NCBI GenBank assembly: GCA_023252195.1
Contig: JAHEXI010000004.1
Span: forward strand, 62,001 to 126,000
DNA length: 64,000 nt
Origin: Pseudonocardiales bacterium
GTDB taxonomy: Bacteria > Actinomycetota > Actinomycetes > Mycobacteriales > Pseudonocardiaceae
Direction: 5' to 3'
The translations under genes and the position numbers were made by a program. The notes under the pieces are model-generated. The model had not been told where the DNA came from and searched no databases. It worked only from the letters and a program-made list of their open reading frames with translations. Shown here in pieces: positions 9,109-17,697 of this stretch. The stretch's first letter is position 1. The number at the start of each line of letters is the position of its first letter.

Positions 9109-10909
9109 GTGGCGCTCCGAGGGTCTCAGCGAGTACCCGGCCGCCATTCTGGTCGTACACGAGCCGGTATTTGCCTGAAGTGACGAGCTGGTGGATCAGC
9201 TGGCTGGTCCACCCGGCGGGAAAGCCATATAAGATTTGTCCGGCATTTTCCTGCGAGGGCGTCACGACGAGGAAATCGCTCGCCTGGGCCACGACGCAGG
9301 CGTCTATGGCCGCGAAATCAGGACAGGTGGCTTCGACCGTGAGTGGCCGCACGGCGCCGATCCGTTTGTAGCCCAGAGGTAAGTCAGCTGTCAGCGCGCC
9401 AACCGTCTGGCCATCCGCCGCGTGCTGGTAGGCGTAGTCGACGGCGGCAAGGTCAGCCCGGCTGAAGCTTGTGTATGCGTCATTGCCACCTCGGGCGGTG
9501 ACGGTTGCGAGACCAAGCGCGGTGAGCAGCACCACCGGGACAGCCAGGGCGGTGCGCCTGCTGTCCAGCCAGGTGCTGGTCAGGAGAGCGTCCACCGCCA
9601 CGCTGGCGAGGATCGCGGCGAAGGGCAGGGCGAACAGGTAGCTGCGGAGGATAACCTCCCCACCGTAGGACTGCAGGATAATGAGTCCAAATGGCGCGAT
9701 GGCGAGCAGCGCCAGCGTCCATGAGCGGGTCGTGCGCCTGTGCAGTGACCACCATCCAGCGGCCGCGAGGAGGCCGACCGTGCAGGTCAGCGCCACTCGG
9801 ACGGTCAAGATGACAATCCGCCCACCGTCACCGACGAACCGCTGGCTCAGGCCTTGTTGCACTGAGAAGTTGATCTGTCCGACGTGACCGATCACCAGGT
9901 CGAGGTGGTCTTTCCAGAAGTCTTTAGCGCCAAGGCAGAACCACAACAGGCTGAGTATCAGCACAACCCAGGGCAGCCATGCCGGCCACAGCCAGCCAGT
10001 CAGGAGCATCACCAGCAGCAGACCGCCGAGCACGAACAGAGTGAGCTGGTGGGAGGGAGCAAGCGCCAGTGCGATCAGGAGAATGGCGGCTTGCGCCAGG
10101 AGGCGATCCAGCGGTGAGTCCAACGGCACCAACCGGCCGCGCAAGCCGGCTCGCGGTGACGTAGCGGGCAGCGGTCGCACCAGGTAGCGGGCGGTAAGGG
10201 CCAATCCGCCGAGCATGAGCACATAGGTGACGGCCTGTGGCGAGAAGTAGTCCTGTTCGGTCCACTGCGTGAGCAGGAATAGCCAGGTCGCGATCCATGC
10301 TCGCCGCTCGGACCCGAGGACCGCAGTGGCGAGCGCACGCATCCCGAGGACGGCGAGCCCGGCGAGCACTGCCGGAGCCCACTGTAACAACGGTGTCATG
10401 TCGGTTTGACCGCTGGCCCGTGACACGAAGGCAACCAGTGAGAAGAAGCCTGGCCAGGAGAAACGACCGTCGTAGCCGTTGAGCACTTGCCCATGAGCGG
10501 CGATGTATTGGGCAAACCCGACATGCAGCCACGCCACCGACAACCGCGCGGTCTCTTCGCTGGCCGGTTGCAGGCCGTAGACGAGCAGCACACCAGCTGT
10601 GGCATAGGCCGTCAGCAGGCGTTCTCGTGGCCGGTCAGCTACCAGCTCGAGTACGACGGCCGCGAGCAGGATCGGGTACGACAGCAGCAGTATCGGCGAT
10701 AGCTGGTTGATCAATCCCAGGCTGCCCATCTGGCCGGGGGTGACCGGGTGCAGCCCCACCAGCCAGAGAATTACCGACAGGGCTGCGAGCGCTGGCGTGA
10801 CGGATCGGTTCAGCGCTTTCCACCGGTCAGAGACAGCGGTCGGCGTGGATGGATTGATCGCTTCTGGCACTGCCAGGAATGGAATCGTGGTGGTGGTGTC
10901 GGGGGTCAT
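9101..10909 (-). CDS. Polytopic GT-C-like membrane glycosyltransferase candidate
   Basis: About 602 residues with some 12-13 membrane helices and a C-terminal soluble domain of about 110 residues. The region GQVLNGYDGRFSWPGFFSL and the later LLTQWTEQDYFSPQAVTYVL look like periplasmic loops carrying acidic and aromatic residues as in GT-C glycosyltransferases, but I cannot point to a proven catalytic motif. ATG 10909 shares ATGA with the gene before; the open frame back to 11293 runs through that gene and is rejected. It sits in a minus-strand chain of overlapping genes (13484-9101) with two GT2 proteins, which supports a role in assembling a surface glycan. Confidence 0.6.
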   Translation of the reverse strand: MTPDTTTTIPFLAVPEAINPSTPTAVSDRWKALNRSVTPALAALSVILWLVGLHPVTPGQMGSLGLINQLSPILLLSYPILLAAVVLELVADRPRERLLTAYATAGVLLVYGLQPASEETARLSVAWLHVGFAQYIAAHGQVLNGYDGRFSWPGFFSLVAFVSRASGQTDMTPLLQWAPAVLAGLAVLGMRALATAVLGSERRAWIATWLFLLTQWTEQDYFSPQAVTYVLMLGGLALTARYLVRPLPATSPRAGLRGRLVPLDSPLDRLLAQAAILLIALALAPSHQLTLFVLGGLLLVMLLTGWLWPAWLPWVVLILSLLWFCLGAKDFWKDHLDLVIGHVGQINFSVQQGLSQRFVGDGGRIVILTVRVALTCTVGLLAAAGWWSLHRRTTRSWTLALLAIAPFGLIILQSYGGEVILRSYLFALPFAAILASVAVDALLTSTWLDSRRTALAVPVVLLTALGLATVTARGGNDAYTSFSRADLAAVDYAYQHAADGQTVGALTADLPLGYKRIGAVRPLTVEATCPDFAAIDACVVAQASDFLVVTPSQENAGQILYGFPAGWTSQLIHQLVTSGKYRLVYDQNGGRVLAETLGAPHG

Positions 10910-11286
10910 CGCGGCACTAAAGGTGGAGGGGAAGAACTTGGGACAGGACGGCGAACCAGGTGGTTTACCAGTGCCGCGAAGGTCAGCCCTACGAGGACGA
11001 GCAGCGCGCCGGTCGGGTACCAGACTCCGACGGAAACCATGGTCTGCGCGACCAGAATGCCTAGGGCGATACTCAGGCTGACCGCAACCGACCACGTAAG
11101 CGCTGGCTCGGCGGCCGGAAAGTATGCGGCCAGCGCCCAGCCTGGGGCGAGGACAACGAAGGCCAATGTGATCCACAACCGCAACGGGGTGTGGAAGTCC
11201 GCGGCGGTGAGCACTCCGGTGAGCAGGGTGAGCAGGGCTAGGGTGGCGGCAACGACCTGCCGAGTAGTCGGGATACGGGCGCTCAT
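10906..11286 (-). CDS. Small four-helix membrane protein
   Basis: A 126-residue, very hydrophobic protein with about four membrane helices (roughly 9-30, 36-56, 61-82, 88-110) and a short proline-rich tail. Start ATG 11286 overlaps the stop of the tandem GT2 gene, and its stop overlaps the next ATG, so it is locked into the operon. No family recognised. It may form part of a membrane complex with the polytopic protein that follows. Confidence 0.6.
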   Translation of the reverse strand: MSARIPTTRQVVAATLALLTLLTGVLTAADFHTPLRLWITLAFVVLAPGWALAAYFPAAEPALTWSVAVSLSIALGILVAQTMVSVGVWYPTGALLVLVGLTFAALVNHLVRRPVPSSSPPPLVPR

Positions 11287-13487
11287 CGAGCACGCACCCA
11301 TGGGGTAGGCATCACTCGGATCCGTCGGTCGCGGACGGCGCTGCGGATTAACGCGATCGGTCCGTAGGCCAGGCCTCGGAGCTGGTCGAACATGAGGCCC
11401 CAACGAAGGTTGTCGCCGACGGCTGCCGCGGCCTGACCGTCGCGGTCCGGGTTGAACAGAACCACCTGGCTGAACCGTCCCGGTAGCGTACGTGCGAGCG
11501 GGATGAGGTCGCCGGGCCGGCGTAGTACGTGCAGAACAAGCATGGCTGCCAGGCCGACGCCGTAACCTCGGACTCGGCTGCGCAGATCGGGCCACTCGTC
11601 GCCGTGGTCATGCCAAGCAACCGCGTCCGGAGCGTAAATCACGGAGCCACCCTCGCGGACCAGCTGCAGAAACAGATAGAGATCTTCGCCTGCCCGGCTG
11701 AAGGTTCCGGGACCGAGCAGCGGGTCGAACCCGCCAAGGCGTTCCAGCGTCGACCGCCGCCACAGCGCGCACCCGCCAGGGCCGAACCTGCCTGGGGTCA
11801 GCGCTTGACGGGGTTGCTGCTCCCATAGCCTCGGGCCGAATCGGCGGCGCTGAACGCCTCTACCGAAGCCTTTCATCTCTTCGAAGGCCCGCTGCGCGCT
11901 GGTGTCCAGGCGGGCTGGTAGGACCAGGCTCGTCACACAGTCGATCTCATGATCTGCGAGCTCTGCCGTGAGGTTATGTAGCCACCAGGGGTCGACTTCG
12001 ATGTCGTCGTCGACAAAACCCACGTATTGGCCGCGCGCGGCCGCAAGACCTGTGTTGCGCGCGTTGCTTGCGCCGGTGCGGGGTTCGCTCAGATAGCGGA
12101 TGCGGGTGTCGGTCGAAACAAGGTCGGGCCACCGGCGGTCTGCCGTGGCGTCCGGGCGGTTGTCCACCACGAGAATTTCGAGAGCTGGATACCCGGTGCT
12201 CAGCAACGACTTGACGCATCGGGTGAGGGCTTGGGGACGGTTCACCGTCGGTATCACGATGCTGACTGCCGGAAGATCAACCGCGCGGCGACCGTACTTC
12301 TCCGCAAGCCCGGCCCGGGCTGGCCGGGCAAGGCCAGTGACATCCACCACTCCATCGCGGACGGGCAGCCGGACGAGATCGACTGTCCGGCTGCCGTCCC
12401 GCAGGAGCACCTGCGCCCACCGGTAGCGACGCCCCGGCAGGTCGGGAACCCGCAACTGGCCGGGCGGGTGCTGGAGATCCAGCTCAGTCACGTAGATCGC
12501 CTCGGGGTCCGTGCTGGTGCGGACCGTGGTCGAGGTCCGTGACGACAGGGCGCCAATGATGTAGCCGGATGCCGTCCAGAGCACCGCGACGACGATCGCC
12601 AGCGCACCGCTCCACCCACCGCGATGGCCGCTGAGCCCTCGCGCCACCTGGCGTAGCAGGGCCCTGGGCAGCACCTGCGCGACGTACGCGCGTTCGGTGG
12701 ATAGCGCGATGTCGGGACCGACCAGACGTGCAACCGTCGCCTTCGACAGCCCCTCCGACCAGCAGCGTCGGCGAAGATATAACCAACTCATCCGTGCCGG
12801 GTGAACCTGGTGATCGACCGTGGCGTGCGGTTGGAACAGGAGCCGAGCCTGCGGCCGGTGCCGCCGCAGCTGTATACACAGTTCGGTCTCCTCGCAGCCC
12901 AGCATGGTCGAGCCGACCCTGCCGATCCCTTCTGCGAAGCCGCCGGTCAGTGTGAGTACCTCACGACGGAAGGACATGTTGCAGCCCATCAAATTGCGGA
13001 CCGTGGCCAACCGGGTGGGTAGCCCAGAATAGGTACAGCCCACCACCCAGTCCAGCTCGCCGGTGCCGGCGTTGTCGGCGGGAAGGAATGCCGGACGGTC
13101 GAATCCGGTCGGCCATACCGGACGGGCTGACCCGCCTACTCCCATGACCGTGGGATCTCGATACATCACTAGCAACCGTTCTAGCCAGTCCGGGCGTGCG
13201 GCAGCGTCGTCATCAATGAAGGCGACAACCTCGCCCGTGGCAGCGTGAAATCCGGTGTTGCGCGCCCCCGATAGGCCGGTGCGGTAGGTGTTCTCAACTA
13301 CGATGACTCCGGTCAACGCGGTGCGGGCTCGTGCCGCCAGGTCCGGGTTGTGATCGACCACCAACAGCACCTCGTGCGCAGGCGCGGTCTGCGCGTGCAC
13401 CGAGGCGACCGCCCGGACGATGCTGGACCAGCGGTGATCGGTGTAAGCGCACAGCACGACCGATGCGGACAGCATGGGGGTGGTCAT
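11283..13487 (-). CDS. Tandem two-domain GT2 glycosyltransferase
   Basis: A 734-residue protein with two complete family 2 glycosyltransferase domains. The first (about 5-260) has the nucleotide-sugar metal site in FIDDDAAARPDW (Asp92-94) and an acidic EETELC near 199. A hydrophobic segment lies near 291-313. The second domain (about 406-640) starts SIVIPTVNRPQAL, has FVDDDIEVDPWW (Asp493-495) and GEDLYLF. Both active sites look intact, so the protein may add two sugars in turn or build an alternating disaccharide. ATG 13487 overlaps the preceding gene's stop. The fusion is unusual but both halves are standard GT-A folds. Confidence 0.85.
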   Translation of the reverse strand: MTTPMLSASVVLCAYTDHRWSSIVRAVASVHAQTAPAHEVLLVVDHNPDLAARARTALTGVIVVENTYRTGLSGARNTGFHAATGEVVAFIDDDAAARPDWLERLLVMYRDPTVMGVGGSARPVWPTGFDRPAFLPADNAGTGELDWVVGCTYSGLPTRLATVRNLMGCNMSFRREVLTLTGGFAEGIGRVGSTMLGCEETELCIQLRRHRPQARLLFQPHATVDHQVHPARMSWLYLRRRCWSEGLSKATVARLVGPDIALSTERAYVAQVLPRALLRQVARGLSGHRGGWSGALAIVVAVLWTASGYIIGALSSRTSTTVRTSTDPEAIYVTELDLQHPPGQLRVPDLPGRRYRWAQVLLRDGSRTVDLVRLPVRDGVVDVTGLARPARAGLAEKYGRRAVDLPAVSIVIPTVNRPQALTRCVKSLLSTGYPALEILVVDNRPDATADRRWPDLVSTDTRIRYLSEPRTGASNARNTGLAAARGQYVGFVDDDIEVDPWWLHNLTAELADHEIDCVTSLVLPARLDTSAQRAFEEMKGFGRGVQRRRFGPRLWEQQPRQALTPGRFGPGGCALWRRSTLERLGGFDPLLGPGTFSRAGEDLYLFLQLVREGGSVIYAPDAVAWHDHGDEWPDLRSRVRGYGVGLAAMLVLHVLRRPGDLIPLARTLPGRFSQVVLFNPDRDGQAAAAVGDNLRWGLMFDQLRGLAYGPIALIRSAVRDRRIRVMPTPWVRAR

Positions 13488-14464
13488 CGGGTACCTCCGG
13501 CCTCGGGGCCGGTCTCTGGGCCGCACAACGATGCTTCTCCCAGGGTGGCAACTCCGATCAGACCAGACGGCAGGCAGTGTCGACCTTTGCGTACCGCTTT
13601 CATTTCGTGCATCGAACGGTGCCACTCGGTGGTGATTGTACGCAGCACCCGTGCCCCATCTGAAAACGTTCTTAGCTGGGTCTCACCGACGATTCTCGAG
13701 CGTTCCCTGCTGGGTATTTCGGTGGTCGCCAGTCCGACCGTGACGACCCGGCAGGTGATCAGCGTCTCGATCTCGAATCCATCTCCCCACTGCACGCGGT
13801 TCCCAGTGGCCACGTTGTCGATCGGCGGCAGCTGCAGCAATGGGATGATATCCCGCCATAATGCGTTGTAGCCGTAGCACAGATCACTGAAACGCGTCCG
13901 GAGTGCGAAGTTGGCGACGCCCCTCAGGCACGCGTTTCCGGCCCTCCGCAGCCTCGTGATGTCAGCACTACCGGCACGCCGGTGAAAGCGGGTTCCCTTC
14001 GCGAAGTCAGCGCCCGATACTAATGCTTCAACGAATGCGGGTATTTCGGCTGGGTTTGCCGATCCATCCGCGTCCAATGTGACGATGATGTCACCCTTTG
14101 CGGCCGCAAAACCGCAGGCTAGGGCGTTTCCTTTACCGTTTCTAGTCTGCTGGACTAACGTGATGTCTGGCCGGATTCGCTTGGCGACCGCCACAGTGTC
14201 GTCCACTGAGTGGCCGTCGACCAGCACGAGTTGGTCGACTTGGGGTAATTCTGGGAGAACGATTTCTAAATTTCTCGCTTCGTTGCGTGCTGGCATCACA
14301 ATACTGATCGTAGGGTCTGCGCTGCGCCGCACCACGCCGGTGAGCAACGCGCTCGCCGGGCGGTCATACGTTACCTGCTCGGGCAGGTTGGGTACCGGGT
14401 GCTGCGGTTCCAATGGACGTAACGGCGATGACCATTGTGCCGGTTCATCGTGCGTGGCATGCAT
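13484..14464 (-). CDS. DPM1/GtrB-like GT2 glycosyltransferase
   Basis: A 326-residue family 2 glycosyltransferase resembling dolichol- or polyprenyl-phosphate mannose/glucose synthases: ISIVMPARNEARNL, VDGHSVDDTVAVAK, QQTRNGKGNALACGF and the TLDADGSANP metal site. About 45 residues precede the catalytic domain, and no C-terminal membrane helices are obvious. It may charge polyprenyl phosphate with a hexose that the GT-C-like protein at 9101-10909 then uses. The start ATG 14464 has AAGGGAG seven bases upstream. It heads the five-gene chain 14464-8878. Confidence 0.85.
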   Translation of the reverse strand: MHATHDEPAQWSSPLRPLEPQHPVPNLPEQVTYDRPASALLTGVVRRSADPTISIVMPARNEARNLEIVLPELPQVDQLVLVDGHSVDDTVAVAKRIRPDITLVQQTRNGKGNALACGFAAAKGDIIVTLDADGSANPAEIPAFVEALVSGADFAKGTRFHRRAGSADITRLRRAGNACLRGVANFALRTRFSDLCYGYNALWRDIIPLLQLPPIDNVATGNRVQWGDGFEIETLITCRVVTVGLATTEIPSRERSRIVGETQLRTFSDGARVLRTITTEWHRSMHEMKAVRKGRHCLPSGLIGVATLGEASLCGPETGPEAGGTR

Positions 14465-14536
14465 CTGCAGCTCCCTTGGCTTCCCCTACATTGCAGCGTA
14501 TCGGCAACCGCCATCCTGTTGTTACCACGAAGACAT

Positions 14537-14542
14537 AGTTTA
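14537..14542 (-). promoter_or_regulatory. Candidate -10 element in AT-rich intergenic gap
   Basis: The 154-base gap 14465-14618 is clearly more AT-rich than its surroundings and precedes the GT2 operon. TAAACT on the minus strand fits a TANNNT -10 box. I did not find a good -35 at the usual spacing, so this is a weak call. Confidence 0.25.
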
Positions 14543-14618
14543 TCTGGCGTCATTGTTCCGTTGGTGATTGTTCAATCTTGACCTCGAAAAGATGCATGAT
14601 ACGTAAGCGGCGTGGCTT

Positions 14619-15398
14619 TCAGCGGAGAAACCACGGAACCAACTGGGGTGTGCCGTGAACAAGTGCCTGAGTGAGGCTGCATCCGGCCAACCCGCGCTCG
14701 GCCATGCCGTCCAGGATCCGGCGCAGGAGGTCCGCCCGGTCTATACGCGGCACCGGAGCGTCGTCTGCGCCGTCCTGCTCGAGGGCGAACCCATCGTGGG
14801 CCAGCAACACAGCGCCTCGACCGAGGCCCCGGAGCGCCTCAGCGGCGAGTTGAGCTTCGGTCAACGGCAGCCAGTCCCAGGCGCATGGGCCCCACAGCAC
14901 GGGTTCAAGTCCTTGCCGGCGTACCGATCGCCACACAGACGGCGTCTGTGCGCCGTACGGGGGCCGAAACCAGCGGACGCGCGCTCCGAGCAGATCTTGC
15001 AGCTCCGCGTGCCCGTCGGCCAAGCTTCGGCGCACCTCGTCACGGCCCATCCGGCTAAGCCGGCGGTGGTCGATGCCGTGCAGCCCAATCTCGTGCCCGG
15101 CTGCCACAATCTCGTCAAGCAGTGCCCGGTGCCGCTGAGCGCGGCGGACCAGGACGAAGAAGGTGGCCGTCGTGCGGCGTTCGGTGAGCACGGCCAGCAC
15201 CCGGTCGGTCCCACCCGGCTCGGGACCGTCATCGAAGGTGAGCACGGCATGCGGCTGCTCCGTGCGGACGGCGACAAGGGACCCCACCGCAGTGGTGATC
15301 GGACCGACCGCGTGGAGGGCAGCTCGGTGAAGCCGGGAGATCCGAGTGTTGGCCGCGGGGATCCCGACCGGGTCGTTCTGGGGCGTATCACCGGCCAC
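14619..15398 (-). CDS. NodB/CE4 polysaccharide deacetylase
   Basis: A 259-residue carbohydrate esterase 4 domain, acting on N-acetylated sugars of a polymer or glycolipid. The motifs are complete: LTFDDGPEP (catalytic Asp and metal Asp), LHGIDHRRLS (metal His pair), WFRPPYGAQ and the LLAHDG-like final His block. No clear signal peptide is seen, so the protein may act on a lipid-linked intermediate in the cytoplasm or need another export route. Start GTG 15398 follows the flippase-kinase gene by four bases with GAGGTGA upstream, placing it in the same transcript. Confidence 0.85.
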   Translation of the reverse strand: MAGDTPQNDPVGIPAANTRISRLHRAALHAVGPITTAVGSLVAVRTEQPHAVLTFDDGPEPGGTDRVLAVLTERRTTATFFVLVRRAQRHRALLDEIVAAGHEIGLHGIDHRRLSRMGRDEVRRSLADGHAELQDLLGARVRWFRPPYGAQTPSVWRSVRRQGLEPVLWGPCAWDWLPLTEAQLAAEALRGLGRGAVLLAHDGFALEQDGADDAPVPRIDRADLLRRILDGMAERGLAGCSLTQALVHGTPQLVPWFLR

Positions 15399-15402
15399 GG
15401 CG

Positions 15403-17697
15403 TCACCTCACCCGCGAGCCGAAGGACCGCAACACGGTGTGAACGTTATGCCGCATCCACACGGGGTTGGCGGCGTAGCGCGACGACTTGGCGAGGTTGC
15501 CGGACACCATGTGCAGCCATCCGAACAGCACCACTGTATGGGTGTCGAGCTGATCAGCGCCAAGTCCGCGTTGGACGACGGTCAGGGTTGCCGAGGCGAC
15601 CGGAGACTCCACGCCGAGCCAGCTCCGCACGACCTGACCCAATTCCTGTCTGCTCGCCTCCGCCTCGGTAGCCAGCAGCAGGGTGACCACATCGGTGAGG
15701 ACCAGCCCCTCGCGCTCCGCCTGTCCCCAGTCGACGACGCCGGTGATTCGCGCTGCTGCGTCCAGCAGGATGTTGTCGGGCGAGTAATCCCCGTGCCGCC
15801 AGCCGACAGCCACCCGACGTCCCCGCAACTTTGTGGTCAAGCTTTCGGTGAGAAGCTCGAGGCTGAGCTGATGCCGTGTGGAGATCACGCCTCGAATGCG
15901 AGCCACGGGTTGGTGGATCCACCGATCCAAAATGTCCTCGTCTACGAGCATCGAATGCGCGGTCCGCCGGTGCAAGTCCGTGATCGTGGCGACGGCGGCG
16001 GCCACGAATCGCTCGCGTTGGATAGCATTGGTGAGGTTTGCTCGTGCGTCGTGCCCGGGCAACCTGCTCTCCACCACGTAGTAGCTGCAGCCACTCTGGC
16101 CGGAACTCAGGATGCGGGGCGCCAATTCGCGCCATTCGCCGATGCGGTCGTCGGCATGCACGGCCGCCAAAATCGCGCTTTGGTGCTGCAGTGCGAGCCG
16201 ACCGCTCGGCGACTCGGCCACTTTCAGCAGCGCCACCTTCTTGCCGTCAGGGCCGACTAGCCCGGTCGCGGTGTCGGAGCGGCCCGGTAGCCGGCCCTGG
16301 ACTCGCCACTGCCGGCCCGCGTCCTGGGTAAGGGGTGCGAGCGCTATCGGAGCCACGCGAGCGAGCGGCCCGGCGTTCCGAAGCCTGGCGAAGGACCCGA
16401 TCGGCCGGGGCAACCAGCCAGCCGCCAATATCAGCAGAACGCTACCGACCACTGATTGGGCGACGAGTAATGCCAGGCCCACTCCAGCGATGCCCATGAT
16501 CGGCATCAGGATGACTGACAGGACGATCACAAGCGTCGACAGGCTGCCCAGCACCGCCACCACTACGCTCATTCGGCGCTGTACCCGGGCCGCACTGACC
16601 GCGACCGACGTGATCACGTTGGGCAGCGCGGAGAGCGCGGCCCACCGCAGCGTCCAGCTGCCAGTCTCGGCATAGCCGGGCCCCAGAACTCGCAGGACAA
16701 CGGGCGCTGCCCCGAAGAGCACCGCCACCACCGGAATGAGCAGCATCAGCGCACGCCGCGTCACCCCTCGGCGGGTGTCCTCGAGGGTCGCGATATCGAC
16801 GGACGCATAGGCGACCAGGGATTGACCCATCCCGGCCGGCACCAGGTAGAGGGTGTAGGCGATGGTCCAGGCCATTGCGAAGACCGCGGTCCCAGCCGTT
16901 CCTACCCCGCCGAGCACCAGGACCGGCAGCAGCTGGGTGCAGGCCAGCCAGCACAGTGTGCCCAGGTAGTCGCCACCGATATACCGGGCGATCCCGCCAA
17001 GCGGTATCGGCTTCGTCGCATCGTCTGACGTAGCGGGAGCTTTCAGGACCCGAGTGAACAGATAGGCGTTGGTGAGTACCACCATGACCGTGGCCGCCGC
17101 CATCCACGAGATCGCGATGCCGGTCGTCGACACGATCCCGGCGAGGACCACCACCAGGCCGAGTTTGATCATCGAGAAGATCAGATTCTCAACCGGTACC
17201 ACTCGCGCCCGCCGGACTGCGGTGAGCACTCCATCTTGCATCACGAAGATCGCCCACACGCCGCAGGCGAGGGCGAACGTGACCACTGACCATCTGGTGT
17301 TTAGCACCTTCGCGAGGTCTGGCGACCACAGTTGCGTCCCGATGGCGAAACCCAATCCGACCATCGTGGCCAGACTGCCGCCGACGATGTACGAGGTGAT
17401 CACGAGCCAGCGGCTACGCAATCCGGCCACCGGCACGAACCGCACTAGAACGTTGATCAGATTGAGCTGTGCGACGCCAGCTAGAAACATGATCGCGTAT
17501 ATGAGGGCTGAGTTCGCTCCGACTTCCTCCTGGCTGTATTGGCGGGCCGCAACAATCCAGAACAGAAAGCCGACGCTTGAGGTCAGTCCGGAACTCAAGA
17601 CCAGCGCATAACCGCTGCTGTAGACCGGTCGACGCCCGGTAGGTTCGGTGGTCGTGGATAGGGCCGCTCGGCCCGCCACCGACGCGCCGGAAGTCAT
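15403..17697 (-). CDS. Wzx-like flippase fused to an APH-type kinase domain
   Basis: A 764-residue two-part protein. Residues 28-435 contain about 12-14 membrane helices of the polysaccharide-biosynthesis (MATE/MVF-clan) flippase type. Residues 470-764 form an aminoglycoside-phosphotransferase-like kinase: the nucleotide-binding lysine in VALLKVAES (Lys492), the catalytic loop WRHGDYSPDN (Asp637, Asn642) and the metal-binding VVDWGQ (Asp656) are all present, so the kinase looks active. Start ATG 17697 overlaps the stop of the HAD/PRT gene; the open frame before it is inside that gene. The kinase might phosphorylate the flipped sugar, a lipid carrier or a partner protein. I know of no established function for this fusion. 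Confidence 0.8.
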   Translation of the reverse strand: MTSGASVAGRAALSTTTEPTGRRPVYSSGYALVLSSGLTSSVGFLFWIVAARQYSQEEVGANSALIYAIMFLAGVAQLNLINVLVRFVPVAGLRSRWLVITSYIVGGSLATMVGLGFAIGTQLWSPDLAKVLNTRWSVVTFALACGVWAIFVMQDGVLTAVRRARVVPVENLIFSMIKLGLVVVLAGIVSTTGIAISWMAAATVMVVLTNAYLFTRVLKAPATSDDATKPIPLGGIARYIGGDYLGTLCWLACTQLLPVLVLGGVGTAGTAVFAMAWTIAYTLYLVPAGMGQSLVAYASVDIATLEDTRRGVTRRALMLLIPVVAVLFGAAPVVLRVLGPGYAETGSWTLRWAALSALPNVITSVAVSAARVQRRMSVVVAVLGSLSTLVIVLSVILMPIMGIAGVGLALLVAQSVVGSVLLILAAGWLPRPIGSFARLRNAGPLARVAPIALAPLTQDAGRQWRVQGRLPGRSDTATGLVGPDGKKVALLKVAESPSGRLALQHQSAILAAVHADDRIGEWRELAPRILSSGQSGCSYYVVESRLPGHDARANLTNAIQRERFVAAAVATITDLHRRTAHSMLVDEDILDRWIHQPVARIRGVISTRHQLSLELLTESLTTKLRGRRVAVGWRHGDYSPDNILLDAAARITGVVDWGQAEREGLVLTDVVTLLLATEAEASRQELGQVVRSWLGVESPVASATLTVVQRGLGADQLDTHTVVLFGWLHMVSGNLAKSSRYAANPVWMRHNVHTVLRSFGSRVR

